From the NCBI RefSeq assembly GCF_030732865.1, contig NZ_JASHKB010000010.1:62001-126000 (forward strand): DNA of 64,000 nucleotides. Direction: 5' to 3'. Of this stretch, positions 48,060-56,240 are shown piece after piece. The notes under the pieces are model-generated. The model was not told where the DNA came from, made no database searches, and saw only the letters and a list, made by a program, of their open reading frames with translations. The number at the start of each line of letters is the position of its first letter. Within the stretch, counting starts at the first letter, position 1. The DNA comes from Roseitalea sp. MMSF_3546. Lineage in GTDB: Bacteria > Pseudomonadota > Alphaproteobacteria > Rhizobiales > Rhizobiaceae. A program made the translations under genes and the position numbers.

Positions 48060-48518
48060 CTATTGGTCGCTATCGGGGTGTTGCCGATTGCTCAGATGGA
48101 TCGCTTCCAGTCCTTCGGGATTCTCTTCCTCTGACGTGACCTGTTCTACGGGAAGCGGGTTAAGCACCGGCCATCGACTCTCTATGCCGAGTTCGGCTGT
48201 GATCGGGATATTTGAGGCCTTATCGAAAGCAGCGATGGACATCGATTGCCGCTCTGAGCCATCTCGCCGAAAGTAGAGGTAGGTTCCACAGAGCTTGCAG
48301 AAGCCGCGGAAAATACCTGCAGAACTTTCGAACTCGGAAGGAGCGCTTTTCGTCCATTTCAATGATTCGAGTGCGACACCCACGTGGGCAGCGAACGGCG
48401 CACCGACAGCTTTCTGACACATGCGGCAATGGCAAAAGTGACCGTTTTCCAGATCGGGCCCGGCCTGAAAACGGACAGCGCCGCACTGGCAGCCGCCGGA
48501 CCAGGAATTCGCAGTCAT
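48060..48518 (-). CDS. GFA family protein (glutathione-dependent formaldehyde-activating-like)
   Basis: A 152-residue zinc protein of the GFA/CENP-V fold. GGCQCGAVRF, CHCRMCQK and CKLCGTYLYFR carry the zinc-binding cysteines. Most GFA-family members have no proven role in formaldehyde detoxification, so the substrate is open. It is the only leftward gene in this part of the ICE and is probably cargo. The start at 48518 has GCGAAGC upstream, not a strong site. Confidence 0.85.
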   Translation of the reverse strand: MTANSWSGGCQCGAVRFQAGPDLENGHFCHCRMCQKAVGAPFAAHVGVALESLKWTKSAPSEFESSAGIFRGFCKLCGTYLYFRRDGSERQSMSIAAFDKASNIPITAELGIESRWPVLNPLPVEQVTSEEENPEGLEAIHLSNRQHPDSDQ

Positions 48519-49304
48519 GCCAGCTTCGCCCTCCGAGCAGATCTTGTGGTCCTCAATTGGAATAAACCCCAGTCCGGCGCACCCTCTACCGTGTTGCCTC
48601 TGCCAGCTTGCAGCAAGCGGTCGTTCGCGGCGACGGCAGTACAAGTGGAGGCGACCTCCCGTCTAACCGCTCTCGTCCAGCCGGACAAGGACGCACGCGC
48701 GACAGCGCGCGTGTTCGGCGGCGAGCGTGCAGCCGGTTGAGAGCATCTTGTGCCCTCTCTTCGTGTGCCGATCATCCATATCGATCATCGCCGGCAAGAA
48801 GGGTCTGGTCGACTCTCGACCCCCCCCGGTCGCCGATCCCCGTTCAGGTGTGGCCACGGATGAGCCGACTCCGGAAAGCGGCACGAAGTGTCGTTGATCA
48901 GGACAGCCGTTGTGCAGTGTCACTTCCTTTAGGCGACGATACATACCCGCCCGTCCGCACGCCGGGGCCTGTCTTCGCGCGACGCGCGCTGCCGGGATCT
49001 TGCCGGTGTCCATCGGTGGAGCTCAGGTCTTCTCCCATGCGCCCGTCACCCGCGTCCCACACGGCCTCTCAATGGGCTGATCTGGCCGGGGCCGGCTGCG
49101 CCTCGATCGCCTTGGCCGCAACGGCGGGTCCGGACTTTCTTCCCCTGGCCGAAGGCCATTCCTCGCGAGGCAAGAAAGACCGTCCCCGCCGTCCTCCGCT
49201 GCGCTGCGGGCCATGAATGGCTGCGTCGGCGGATCGCCCCGGCCTCTGCGATCGCCATCGAGGCCGCGATGGGCGCGGGCTCGAGAACTCAAAGGAGAAC
49301 TGAC
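48519..49304. other. gene-poor region in the ICE
   Basis: About 786 bp with no gene I can support. A C9 run lies at ~48821-48829 within a near-palindromic TCGACTCTCGACC stretch, and GC hairpins precede the DUF736 gene (about 49170-49215). One leftward frame (48663-49013) is open for 116 codons but shows no family pattern or ribosome site. The region may be a scar of cargo exchange. Confidence 0.5.
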
Positions 49305-49637
49305 ATGGCCACCATCGGAACCTTCAAGAAGACCGGCAGCGAATACGTCGGCGAGATCGTCACCCTGAGCGTGCAGGCGAAGAACGTCCGCATCGTCCCC
49401 GAGGAGGGATCCACCAACGGCAACGCCCCGAGCCACCGCGTCTTCGTCGGCCGCGCCGAGATCGGTGCTGCCTGGTCCAAGCGCTCGAACGAGGGCCGCG
49501 ACTATCTCAGCCTCAAGCTCGACGACCCGAGCTTCACCGCGCCGATCTACGCCAACCTCTTCGACGACACCGTTGTCGAGGGCGAGGAGAGCTACAGCCT
49601 CATCTGGTCCCGCCCCAGCCGCCGCAACGGCGACTGA
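49305..49637 (+). CDS. DUF736 domain-containing protein
   Basis: A 110-residue protein with the signature MATIGTFKKTGSEYVGEIVTL, FVGRAEIGAAWSKRS, YLSLKLDDPSFTAPIYANLF and YSLIWSRP. DUF736 is a hallmark of alphaproteobacterial conjugative elements and plasmids. The function is unknown; a single-stranded-DNA-related role has been proposed but is not shown here. The start at 49305 has AAAGGAGAA upstream. Confidence 0.95.
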   Translation: MATIGTFKKTGSEYVGEIVTLSVQAKNVRIVPEEGSTNGNAPSHRVFVGRAEIGAAWSKRSNEGRDYLSLKLDDPSFTAPIYANLFDDTVVEGEESYSLIWSRPSRRNGD

Positions 49638-49648
49638 GCCGCCGCCAA

Positions 49649-49678
49649 GCGCCCCGTCCGGAGACCCGGGCGGGGCGT
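49649..49678 (+). terminator. probable terminator after DUF736 gene
   Basis: CGCCCC (49649-49654) pairs with GGGGCG (49671-49676), with further GTCCGG/CCGGGC-type pairing inside, followed by TT then CCC. A short-tailed intrinsic terminator. Confidence 0.65.
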
Positions 49679-49809
49679 TCCCATTTGAATGCCGGCGCAG
49701 CCCAGCGATCAGGAGCGTCGCCCAATACAGCCCTCGAATGTCAGATTCATGATGCTATATATTGACATTGTCAGCCTGTTGCCGTACATGGTTTGTGCAG
49801 GAGGCCGCC

Positions 49810-50388
49810 ATGACCGATGGTCCGTTCAAGAATCTGAAGCTCGGGAAATGCTGGAAGCGGTTGGCTGAAGCCGTGCAAAACGACGCGGCATCGCCCGACG
49901 AATGCGGCGCCTTTGCGTCAGATGCACTGACCCGTCACCTCGTTACCAACGAACACGTCAAGGCGCTGCGGGAGATCGGCGCACATCTCGGTAGGGGCCA
50001 GCTTGAACTTGATCCTTTGGGGTCTATCGAAGCCATTTTTGATCGCTGTGAGAAGACGCCTTTCCTCGATGCGCTTCAGAAGGAGCTTTTGTATCGGGCG
50101 GCCAACGACGGGTCGCTCAGGGATGTCATTACGCCCGCACTCGATGCCGCCATCGATTCGCAGATCAACCAATCTCGGAACCGCTTTCACGAGGAATGCA
50201 TCCGCGCTCGGGAAAACAACGAGATGAGCCACGAGGCAGCCGCTCGAGCGCGCGAAAAAGTTAATGCCGCCTTCGACGTCATGGACAGACAGAAGGTCCG
50301 CGACGCCCTTATTGAGGGTCGGAAGGACGCATTTGAGAAGGACGTCGGCAAAAGCGACGGTGTCGACGACGGGATGATCCGACTGTGA
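49810..50388 (+). CDS. uncharacterised protein, first gene of QueC-like/ImmA/PIN operon
   Basis: A 192-residue soluble, mostly helical protein. MTDGPFKNLKLGKCWKRLAE at the start and SQINQSRNRFHEECIRAREN near residue 120 are its most distinctive blocks. The C-terminal third is Arg/Lys/Glu-rich and may be coiled coil. No catalytic motif is visible. Start at 49810 has GCAGGAGG upstream. Its TGA overlaps the GTG of the QueC-like gene (GTGA), so the two are coupled and probably produced in fixed ratio. As QueC-like defence enzymes can modify partner proteins, this could be the target, but that is speculation. Confidence 0.75.
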   Translation: MTDGPFKNLKLGKCWKRLAEAVQNDAASPDECGAFASDALTRHLVTNEHVKALREIGAHLGRGQLELDPLGSIEAIFDRCEKTPFLDALQKELLYRAANDGSLRDVITPALDAAIDSQINQSRNRFHEECIRARENNEMSHEAAARAREKVNAAFDVMDRQKVRDALIEGRKDAFEKDVGKSDGVDDGMIRL

Positions 50389-51767
50389 ATACCCAGGTAA
50401 ACAATCCCCAGCAGTACGGGCTGACTCTGCGCGTCGTCGAGTCTGGCCGGCGTCATGAGCAATGCCATTCCAATTCAGTGATCATCGCTGAAATCGGCCG
50501 GGAAATCACTTTCGTCCCGGATGCGCTGGACACGTATAACTACGACGGCTGGAAACCGATCCACCACGATCTGCTCGTCGTAAGCGCTGCCGTTGAATAT
50601 GCGGATCGCCGCGCCGCAAGGCGAGTCAACCGATGGGCACGCGATTTCGACATCACGGTGCCTGTCGTCGAAGTAGCAAGGTGGCAACAGCCCGAGGTGC
50701 AAGCCAGCCTTCGGTCGGCGCTGCGACATCTGACCGGCGACGAGTGGCATTTCTCCTTTGTTCCCTGGCAGGGCGAAAGCATTCTCGGCGCGCGGCAGCG
50801 GTCGCTCCCATTTGGGACGGAGCGGAGCTTCGTGATCGCTTATAGCGACGGGCTGGATTCCCGCTGCGTCTCCAAGCTGTCGAGAAACGGGCGCGACGCT
50901 GTTTGCGTCCGCGTCACCAAACATCGCCATGCCCTGAAGGAGGGCGACGAGCCGTTCGACCAGATCCCCTTTCGTGTCGACGTCCCCTCCTCGCGGGAAA
51001 GCAGTGTGCGATCTCGTGGCTTCAAGTTTGCCGCCGTGACGGCAATTGCCGCCCAGCTGACGGGGCTGACCAGAATTGTCGTTCCCGAAAGCGGTCAGGG
51101 TGCACTCGGTCCGGTGCTCCTGCCGTTGCACAACGTCTATGCCGACTATCGCAATCATCCGACGTACTTCCGCAAGATGGAGCGGTTCATCGAGGCGTTG
51201 CTTGATCATCAAGTCCGTTATGACCAGCCGCGCCTTTGGAACACGAAGGGCGAAACGATTGCGGCCTTTCGACTCGCCACCAACAGGGCGGTCGGTGAGC
51301 TCTTCGAGACCCGTTCGTGCTGGCAGCAGCGCTGGAACGCGAAGATGGACGGCAAGCTTCGGCAGTGCGGTTTGTGCGCCGCCTGTCTGCTTCGCCGGAT
51401 GAGCATGCATGCCGCCGGGATAGACGAGCCCAAAGGTACTTACGTGATCGCCGATCTGGCGGTGCCGTCGTTTCAGAATGCCCTTCCCGGCAGAAAGAAG
51501 GTGCGACTGAGCCGGTCGATGGCCGAGTACGGCAGCGTCGGGGCGCGGCACCTCCAGCGGTTGGCGGACCTGCCCGATACAGACTTGAAGGTTCATGCCT
51601 TCGAGATCGCACGCGCGACGGGGCAACCACAGGACGACGTCTTGGAGAAGCTCAGGAGCATGTTGCTGAGGCACGCGAAGGAATGGCGGGCGTTCGTGGC
51701 CGCCCAGGGAGAACAAAGCTTCCTCAGAAGCTGGACGAAGGGAGGGCGTAATGGCCGATCTGAATGA
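50385..51767 (+). CDS. QueC-like PP-loop ATPase (defence-associated type)
   Basis: A 460-residue protein. Residues ~60-130 are an N-terminal region (VVSAAVEYADRRAARRVNRW, ITVPVV, LTGDEWHFSFV) not present in housekeeping QueC but resembling defence-associated QueC-like proteins such as QatC. The PP-loop is AYSDGLDSRC (152-161; SGGLDS changed to SDGLDS), and the zinc site is Cys312, Cys328, Cys331, Cys334 (RQCGLCAACLLR). QueC makes 7-cyano-7-deazaguanine; QueC-like proteins of Qat and type IV CBASS are known defence components. Here no other queuosine gene is nearby. Start is GTG at 50385, overlapping the previous stop. It overlaps the next gene by 17 bp. Confidence 0.85.
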   Translation: MNTQVNNPQQYGLTLRVVESGRRHEQCHSNSVIIAEIGREITFVPDALDTYNYDGWKPIHHDLLVVSAAVEYADRRAARRVNRWARDFDITVPVVEVARWQQPEVQASLRSALRHLTGDEWHFSFVPWQGESILGARQRSLPFGTERSFVIAYSDGLDSRCVSKLSRNGRDAVCVRVTKHRHALKEGDEPFDQIPFRVDVPSSRESSVRSRGFKFAAVTAIAAQLTGLTRIVVPESGQGALGPVLLPLHNVYADYRNHPTYFRKMERFIEALLDHQVRYDQPRLWNTKGETIAAFRLATNRAVGELFETRSCWQQRWNAKMDGKLRQCGLCAACLLRRMSMHAAGIDEPKGTYVIADLAVPSFQNALPGRKKVRLSRSMAEYGSVGARHLQRLADLPDTDLKVHAFEIARATGQPQDDVLEKLRSMLLRHAKEWRAFVAAQGEQSFLRSWTKGGRNGRSE

Positions 51768-52941
51768 ATTGAGCGCCCAGGAAATCGGTCGGCGCCTGCG
51801 TCTGGCGCGGGAAAATGCGGGTATTCGCCAGGATCAGGCGGCCGAGGTCATCGGTATGTCGCGCCCGACGCTCGTCTCCATCGAAAAGGGCACGCGGCGT
51901 GTCCGCATACAGGAGTTGCAGCTCCTTGCCCGGCACTACGGCGTTTCCGTCAACGCGCTTCTGCGTCGGGAAGCGGTCCATACCGATCTGGTGCCGCGGT
52001 TCCGCAAGATGCGCGAGACGGAGGACGACCACGCGCTGGAAGCCATCGAGCTTCTCAATGATCTGGTGAAGGCAGAGGTGGAACTCGAAAACGTCCTCGG
52101 CATCGAGCGGCGGCGGCATTATCCGCCGGAGAAAGGGATTAACGAGGGCGATGTTGTCGAGCTTGCCGAGAAGCATGCGCAAGAGCTTCGGGACTGGCTT
52201 GGTTTGGGCGGCGGTCCGATCGGCGACATTTTCTCGATCATCGAGTTCGATCTTGGCATCCGCCTGTACCAACGACGCCTCACCTCAAAATCAAAGGTGG
52301 CGGGCCTGTTCACGTATGATGACGCCGTAGGTGCCTGCATTCTTCTCAACGCCAATCACCCGCTGGAGCGGCGCGTTCAGTCCGCCGCCCATGAGATCGG
52401 GCATTTCGTCGGGACGCGCCGCGTGCCCGAGGTGCTGGAGGATGATGAGCAGTTCCTGTCGCGAGACGAACGGTATGCGAATGCCTTCGGCCGAGCCTTT
52501 GTAGCGCCACGCAAAAGCTTTTCGGAGAGCTTTAAACAGCTGACGGCTGGCGCGGACATGCTCACTCGTCGGCATGTGATCCTGCTGGCGCACCAATACA
52601 ACATCTCCCGCGAGGCGTGCGTCCGCCGACTCGAAGAGCTGGGACTTCTGAAGAAAGGGACTTGGGAATGGCTCAAGACGAAGGGCGGAATCAAGGACTA
52701 CCACGCCCGCGAAGTGCTCGGAGACGCCGCCGACCGGCTCGACATGGCCAAGGCCGATGCCGACCGACCAGTCTCCCATAGGATGAGCCTCATGGCGCAT
52801 GCGGCATGGAAGCGTGGCATCATGTCGGAAGGGCAGTTGGCAGAGCTGCTGAGGATGCGCCGCGTGGAGTTGCGCGAGCTGATTGACCAGATCGAGCTTG
52901 AGGAAAACGTGACGGATGACCTTCTCAAGCTCCCTGGTTGA
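51751..52941 (+). CDS. XRE-family HTH and ImmA/IrrE metallopeptidase fusion
   Basis: A 396-residue protein. Residues ~10-70 are an XRE helix-turn-helix (IGRRLRLARENAGIRQDQAA, VIGMSRPTLVSIEKGTRRV). Residues ~160-260 are the ImmA/IrrE zinc protease, with the HEIGH motif at 214-218 and a third ligand region RDERYANAFGRAFV around Glu240. The C-terminal ~130 residues are an added helical region. Such proteins cleave a repressor or antitoxin when triggered (ImmA, IrrE). The start at 51751 has GGGAGGG. It overlaps both neighbours, which suggests it senses or releases the PIN-like partner. Confidence 0.92.
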   Translation: MADLNELSAQEIGRRLRLARENAGIRQDQAAEVIGMSRPTLVSIEKGTRRVRIQELQLLARHYGVSVNALLRREAVHTDLVPRFRKMRETEDDHALEAIELLNDLVKAEVELENVLGIERRRHYPPEKGINEGDVVELAEKHAQELRDWLGLGGGPIGDIFSIIEFDLGIRLYQRRLTSKSKVAGLFTYDDAVGACILLNANHPLERRVQSAAHEIGHFVGTRRVPEVLEDDEQFLSRDERYANAFGRAFVAPRKSFSESFKQLTAGADMLTRRHVILLAHQYNISREACVRRLEELGLLKKGTWEWLKTKGGIKDYHAREVLGDAADRLDMAKADADRPVSHRMSLMAHAAWKRGIMSEGQLAELLRMRRVELRELIDQIELEENVTDDLLKLPG

Positions 52942-53590
52942 TGACCCCAGACCGCTGGTGCTCGACACGAGCGTTCTGGTGAACCTGCATGCCTGCGCCC
53001 ATGGCGAACGGGTGCTGTCGGCGATTCAGAACGAGATCGTGGTCGCCGACATCGTGGCCGGGGAACTGAAGCACGAGACGAGCCGGAGGAACGGAGAACA
53101 CAGCTTCCTCCACGATCTGGTTTCGCGCGGCAAGGTCACCGTCGTCGGGATGACCGAGGCGGAGTACGAGCTGTTCGCCGTGCTCTCCGGCGGCCCCTCC
53201 TCTCTGGATGACGGCGAAGCGGCAACGATTGCCATCGCCGCCCATCGCTGCTTCCGCGCCGTCATCGATGAACGGAAGGGCCGCGCACGAGCTGCGGCTC
53301 TCATGAATGGTGAGCAACCCGCATGGTCCATCGACCTTCTGCGGCACCCGGAAATTGTGCTCAGACTCGGGGAGCAGCTAGCGGTAGAGACCATCTATCT
53401 GGCGCTACGGCATGGACGTATGCGGATCCCTTCGAACAGTGCCAATGACGTCGTGACTCTGATAGGGCGTAATCGCGCCCTTGAGTGCACCTGCTTACCA
53501 AACTTCAAAAGCCTGTCGCAAGAAGCGGCGGCGCTCGAACAGACGGAAGCGAAGGCAAACATGCGAGAACGCCGGCGCGATACGGATTAA
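52916..53590 (+). CDS. PIN-like nucleic-acid-binding protein
   Basis: A 224-residue protein. PIN-type acidic residues are in LVLDTSVLVNL (Asp17), VAGELKHE (Glu50), SLDDGEAATIAIA (Asp98/99) and AVIDERKGR (Asp118), the normal four-acid set of PIN-domain RNases. It is longer than VapC toxins (~130 aa) owing to a C-terminal helical region, and resembles DUF3368/DUF4411-type partners of ImmA/IrrE genes. The ATG overlaps the end of the XRE-ImmA gene by 26 bp. Likely the effector nuclease of this module, held or freed by the protease. Confidence 0.82.
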   Translation: MTFSSSLVDDPRPLVLDTSVLVNLHACAHGERVLSAIQNEIVVADIVAGELKHETSRRNGEHSFLHDLVSRGKVTVVGMTEAEYELFAVLSGGPSSLDDGEAATIAIAAHRCFRAVIDERKGRARAAALMNGEQPAWSIDLLRHPEIVLRLGEQLAVETIYLALRHGRMRIPSNSANDVVTLIGRNRALECTCLPNFKSLSQEAAALEQTEAKANMRERRRDTD

Positions 53591-53639
53591 TCCGCGCCGT
53601 ATCGCGTGGGTCGTTTTGCAAGAGTGGACACAATGTCGC

Positions 53640-53873
53640 TTACTTCTGCGAAGGTGCCTCCCGCGGCATCTCTTCGAGTAAAGCTGACGGCCTGACGCCG
53701 AGCTCGCGCGCGAGGCGCTCGAGCACGTCGATGCTGGCGGCGTACTGGCACCGCTCGATCGAGCTGATATAGGTCCGGTCGATGTCCGCCCTGTGGGCGA
53801 GCTCCTCCTGCGACAGGCCTCGTGCTTGCCGATATGTCCTTAGATTTCTGGCCAGTATGTCGCGGATCGTCAT
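53640..53873 (-). CDS. XRE-family transcriptional regulator
   Basis: A 77-residue protein that is essentially one helix-turn-helix domain: RQARGLSQEELAHRADIDRT and YISSIERCQYAASIDVLERL. Start at 53873, 17 bp from an inverted repeat at 53891-53927. It is convergent with the PIN-like gene. It may silence the ICE genes nearby or just its own promoter. Confidence 0.9.
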   Translation of the reverse strand: MTIRDILARNLRTYRQARGLSQEELAHRADIDRTYISSIERCQYAASIDVLERLARELGVRPSALLEEMPREAPSQK

Positions 53874-53890
53874 TCGCGCGAGGAACGGCC

Positions 53891-53927
53891 ATTGTAGAGT
53901 ATTTAACCACGGAGTATTCTCTACAAT
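53891..53927. promoter_or_regulatory. operator-like inverted repeat upstream of XRE gene
   Basis: ATTGTAGAG (53891-53899) and CTCTACAAT (53919-53927) form a perfect 9-bp inverted repeat; within it GAGTATT is repeated directly (53897-53903 and 53912-53918). AT-rich and adjacent to the XRE start, so a likely autoregulatory site. Confidence 0.6.
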
Positions 53928-54086
53928 CGATGCAGACCTCCCGCTCGGAGAGGAGATGGCACGCGATCCGCGTCACCAGCTTTATGCTCACCCCTCGGGT
54001 CTCCGCAGTGGACGAAATTCCTTTGGAACCGTGGATCATGGTTACCAATCCGTTTATGACTCTCGGGAAGGACGGGGGACACCGAC

Positions 54087-54359
54087 ATGACCGATCTGCC
54101 GCAAGCGCCGCTCGCCGACGCGCCGCCCGCCGAGGATCGCGTCACCGTCTACGACCGCGATCACCTCAAACTCTACATGCGCCTGCTCGACGCCCATGCG
54201 GAAGGCGCACCGCTCCCCGAGATTGCGCGCATCCTGTTCGGCATCGACGCCGAGGCTGAGCCCGAGCGCGCGCGCCGCGTCCATGACAGTCATCTGGGGC
54301 GCGCCCGCTGGATGACCGAGCACGGCTATCGCGACCTTCTCAGGCGCGGCCTGCCCTGA
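54087..54359 (+). CDS. DUF2285 family small protein
   Basis: A 90-residue protein. HLKLYMRLLDAHAEGAPLPE, IARILFGIDAEAEPERARR and TEHGYRDLLRRG match the DUF2285 C-terminal motif (domain with GYRDLL end), a DNA-binding-like module common in alphaproteobacterial ICEs. Start at 54087 has GGGGGACAC upstream. Probably a regulator of transfer genes. Confidence 0.85.
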   Translation: MTDLPQAPLADAPPAEDRVTVYDRDHLKLYMRLLDAHAEGAPLPEIARILFGIDAEAEPERARRVHDSHLGRARWMTEHGYRDLLRRGLP

Positions 54360-54488
54360 TGTAGTGCCGCGGTGATGCGCTCCGCGCATCGCCCGATGCC
54401 GCAGGGAGGTCTAGCCACGCGCAACCTGAAGCCGAAATTCAGTTCCGTCCGGCGCGCGCGAGCCGCGCCCTCGTCGGGGAGATCGGCC

Positions 54489-55212
54489 ATGCCGCGCGAC
54501 TGGCGTGAGGATCGGCATTACGACCATTTCGACACGCTCGGCCTGTCGGGCCTCGCCTGGGAGTGCCTGCGGAGGAACGAGAACTACTGCGCCGCCTGGC
54601 GGCGTGCGGACGGCGACACAAGCGTCGCAGACTGGGGGCTGCGATTTCCCGGTCGATCCGGAGCTCGACGCCCCCGAAGCGCCGGTCTTCTGGAATCCCG
54701 CAGACGCGCCGGCCATCACCCAACTCATCGCGCCGCTTCCGACCGACTTTCGGACCGCTCCGCCAGCTCGGCTCGTGCGGCCCGCGCAAACGCGCAGCGA
54801 AGCTGGCCTCAAATGGGCGCGACTCGATGATGGAAGCGTGCTCGTCGGCGCCGTCGATGATCGCGACGGCAAGCCCTTCGGCATCCTCCTGCCTCTCGAC
54901 GACGACTGGCCGATCCGTCTGGCCGCCGCGGACGGTCTGCGCCGCGCGTTGATCGACCGAACGGCCGACCCGCCGCTGTCCTGCCAGCGCCGTGACCGGC
55001 TCAAGCGCGCGCTCAGATGTGTCGACGCCAGACGCGCCGGGGCGAGCTATCGCGAGGTGGCCGCGGTCTATTTCGGCGAGCGCCGCCTGAGCGCCGAACC
55101 CTGGAAGACCAGCTCGCTCAAGGCCCAGATCGTACGTCTGGCGGCCTATGGGCAGAGCATGATCGATCGCGGCTATCGCGATCTCCTGCGCCTCGCACCC
55201 CGCCGGCGGTAA
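54489..55212 (+). pseudogene. DUF6499/DUF2285 protein, frameshifted
   Basis: The first part (MPRDWREDRHYDHFDTLGLS, LAWECLRRNENYCAAWRRAD) is DUF6499-like, reading in one frame up to about 54640. The rest (GCDFPVDPELDAPEAPVFWN, to RLAAYGQSMIDRGYRDLL) is in another frame and ends with the DUF2285 motif. Removing one G from the G5 run at 54634-54638 gives the expected ADWGCDFPVDPE junction. So either a natural frameshift or a sequencing error broke a ~240-residue regulator gene. Intact versions in related ICEs lie next to the small DUF2285 gene, as here. Confidence 0.8.
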
Positions 55213-55230
55213 GTCTCCCGGATTCCTCTC

Positions 55231-55260
55231 TTGCAACTACATAGGAGTCCTATTTATACT
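55231..55260 (+). promoter_or_regulatory. promoter and MarR-type operator of redox/B6 operon
   Basis: TTGCAA (55231-55236) and TATACT (55255-55260) are spaced 18 bp as -35 and -10. Between them lies the perfect palindrome ATAGGAGTCCTAT (55241-55253). It precedes the MarR gene start by ~20 bp, so it is a likely autorepressor site. Confidence 0.7.
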
Positions 55261-55281
55261 CGCTCCGAAAGGCGGAGCACC

Positions 55282-55950
55282 ATGACGTCGCAAACACACA
55301 TCGCGACCGGGCTGGCCAAGATCGGGCTGTTCCTGCGGGCCGAGAGCTGGCGGCAGGCCGACGCCGCCGCCCTGTCGCCGACCCAAGCGCAGATCCTCGC
55401 GCATCTGACCCGGCGCGGCCCGGCGCGCATCACCGCCCTCGCCGAAGCGCTCGGCGTCACCCAGCCGACGGCCAGCGACGCGGCCGGCGCGCTCATCCGA
55501 AAGGGCCATGTCGCCAGACATCCCGATCCGGATGATGCGCGGGCGTCGCTGCTCCATCCCACCGCGAGCGGTCGGCGCGCCGCCGCCGAGACGGCGGTCT
55601 GGCCCGACGCGCTGCTCGGCGCCATCGACACGCTGGACCCGGGCGAGCGGGCGGTGTTCCTCAAGGCCCTCGTCAAGATGATCCGCGAGCTGCAGGTCCG
55701 GGGCGCGATCCCCGTTCAGCGGATGTGCGCGACCTGTCGCTTCTTCCGGCCCAACGCCCATGACGATCCGGCCGCACCCCATCATTGTGCCTTCGTGGAC
55801 GCCGCTTTCGGAGACGCGAGCCTGCGCCTCGATTGCGGCGAGCATGAACCGGCCGACGCATCCGAGACCGACGCCGTGTGGCGAACGTTTATCGGCGCGC
55901 CGGTCGGACTAGCGGACACCCCGCCCCCGGCAACGGGCGAGGCGTCCTGA
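55282..55950 (+). CDS. MarR-family regulator with C-terminal Cys/His-rich extension
   Basis: A 222-residue regulator. Residues ~30-110 are a MarR winged helix: PTQAQILAHLTRRGPARITA, ALGVTQPTASDAAGALIRKG and HVARHPDPDDARASLL. Residues ~150-200 carry CATCRFFRPN, HHCAFVDAAFG and RLDCGEHE, i.e. four cysteines and several His that could bind metal or sense oxidants. It begins a six-gene rightward cargo operon of redox and PLP genes. Redox- or metal-responsive control is inferred. Confidence 0.88.
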   Translation: MTSQTHIATGLAKIGLFLRAESWRQADAAALSPTQAQILAHLTRRGPARITALAEALGVTQPTASDAAGALIRKGHVARHPDPDDARASLLHPTASGRRAAAETAVWPDALLGAIDTLDPGERAVFLKALVKMIRELQVRGAIPVQRMCATCRFFRPNAHDDPAAPHHCAFVDAAFGDASLRLDCGEHEPADASETDAVWRTFIGAPVGLADTPPPATGEAS

Positions 55951-55993
55951 TGTCTGAGCCCGCCTCACATGAAAGACAGGAGACACTTATACC

Positions 55994-56230
55994 ATGACAC
56001 AGAAGGCCATCTTCTACCACGCCGGCTGCCCGGTCTGCGTCGCCGCCGAGAACAAGATCACCGAGATCCTCGACCGCAGACGCGTCGATCTGGAAATCGT
56101 CCATCTCGGCGATGCCCCGGACCGGATCGATGAGGCCGAAGCCGCCGGCGTCAAATCCGTGCCCGCCCTCGTCGTCGATGGCGCGGCGCTACACATCAAT
56201 CACGGCGCCGACCTCTCGGCGCTGCGCTGA
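55994..56230 (+). CDS. glutaredoxin/thioredoxin-like protein
   Basis: A 78-residue small thioredoxin-fold protein with the redox motif C12-P-V-C15 (AIFYHAGCPVCVAAENKI), then VHLGDAPDRID and GVKSVPALVVDG (cis-proline loop VPALV). Start at 55994 follows AGGAGACAC. Likely a cytoplasmic thiol reductant for the neighbouring proteins. Confidence 0.88.
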   Translation: MTQKAIFYHAGCPVCVAAENKITEILDRRRVDLEIVHLGDAPDRIDEAEAAGVKSVPALVVDGAALHINHGADLSALR

Positions 56231-56240
56231 CGGGCCGGGT

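Noticed and set aside
48663-49013. Leftward 116-codon frame in the gene-poor ICE region
   Set aside because: No family motif, no ribosome site, composition like random GC-rich DNA.
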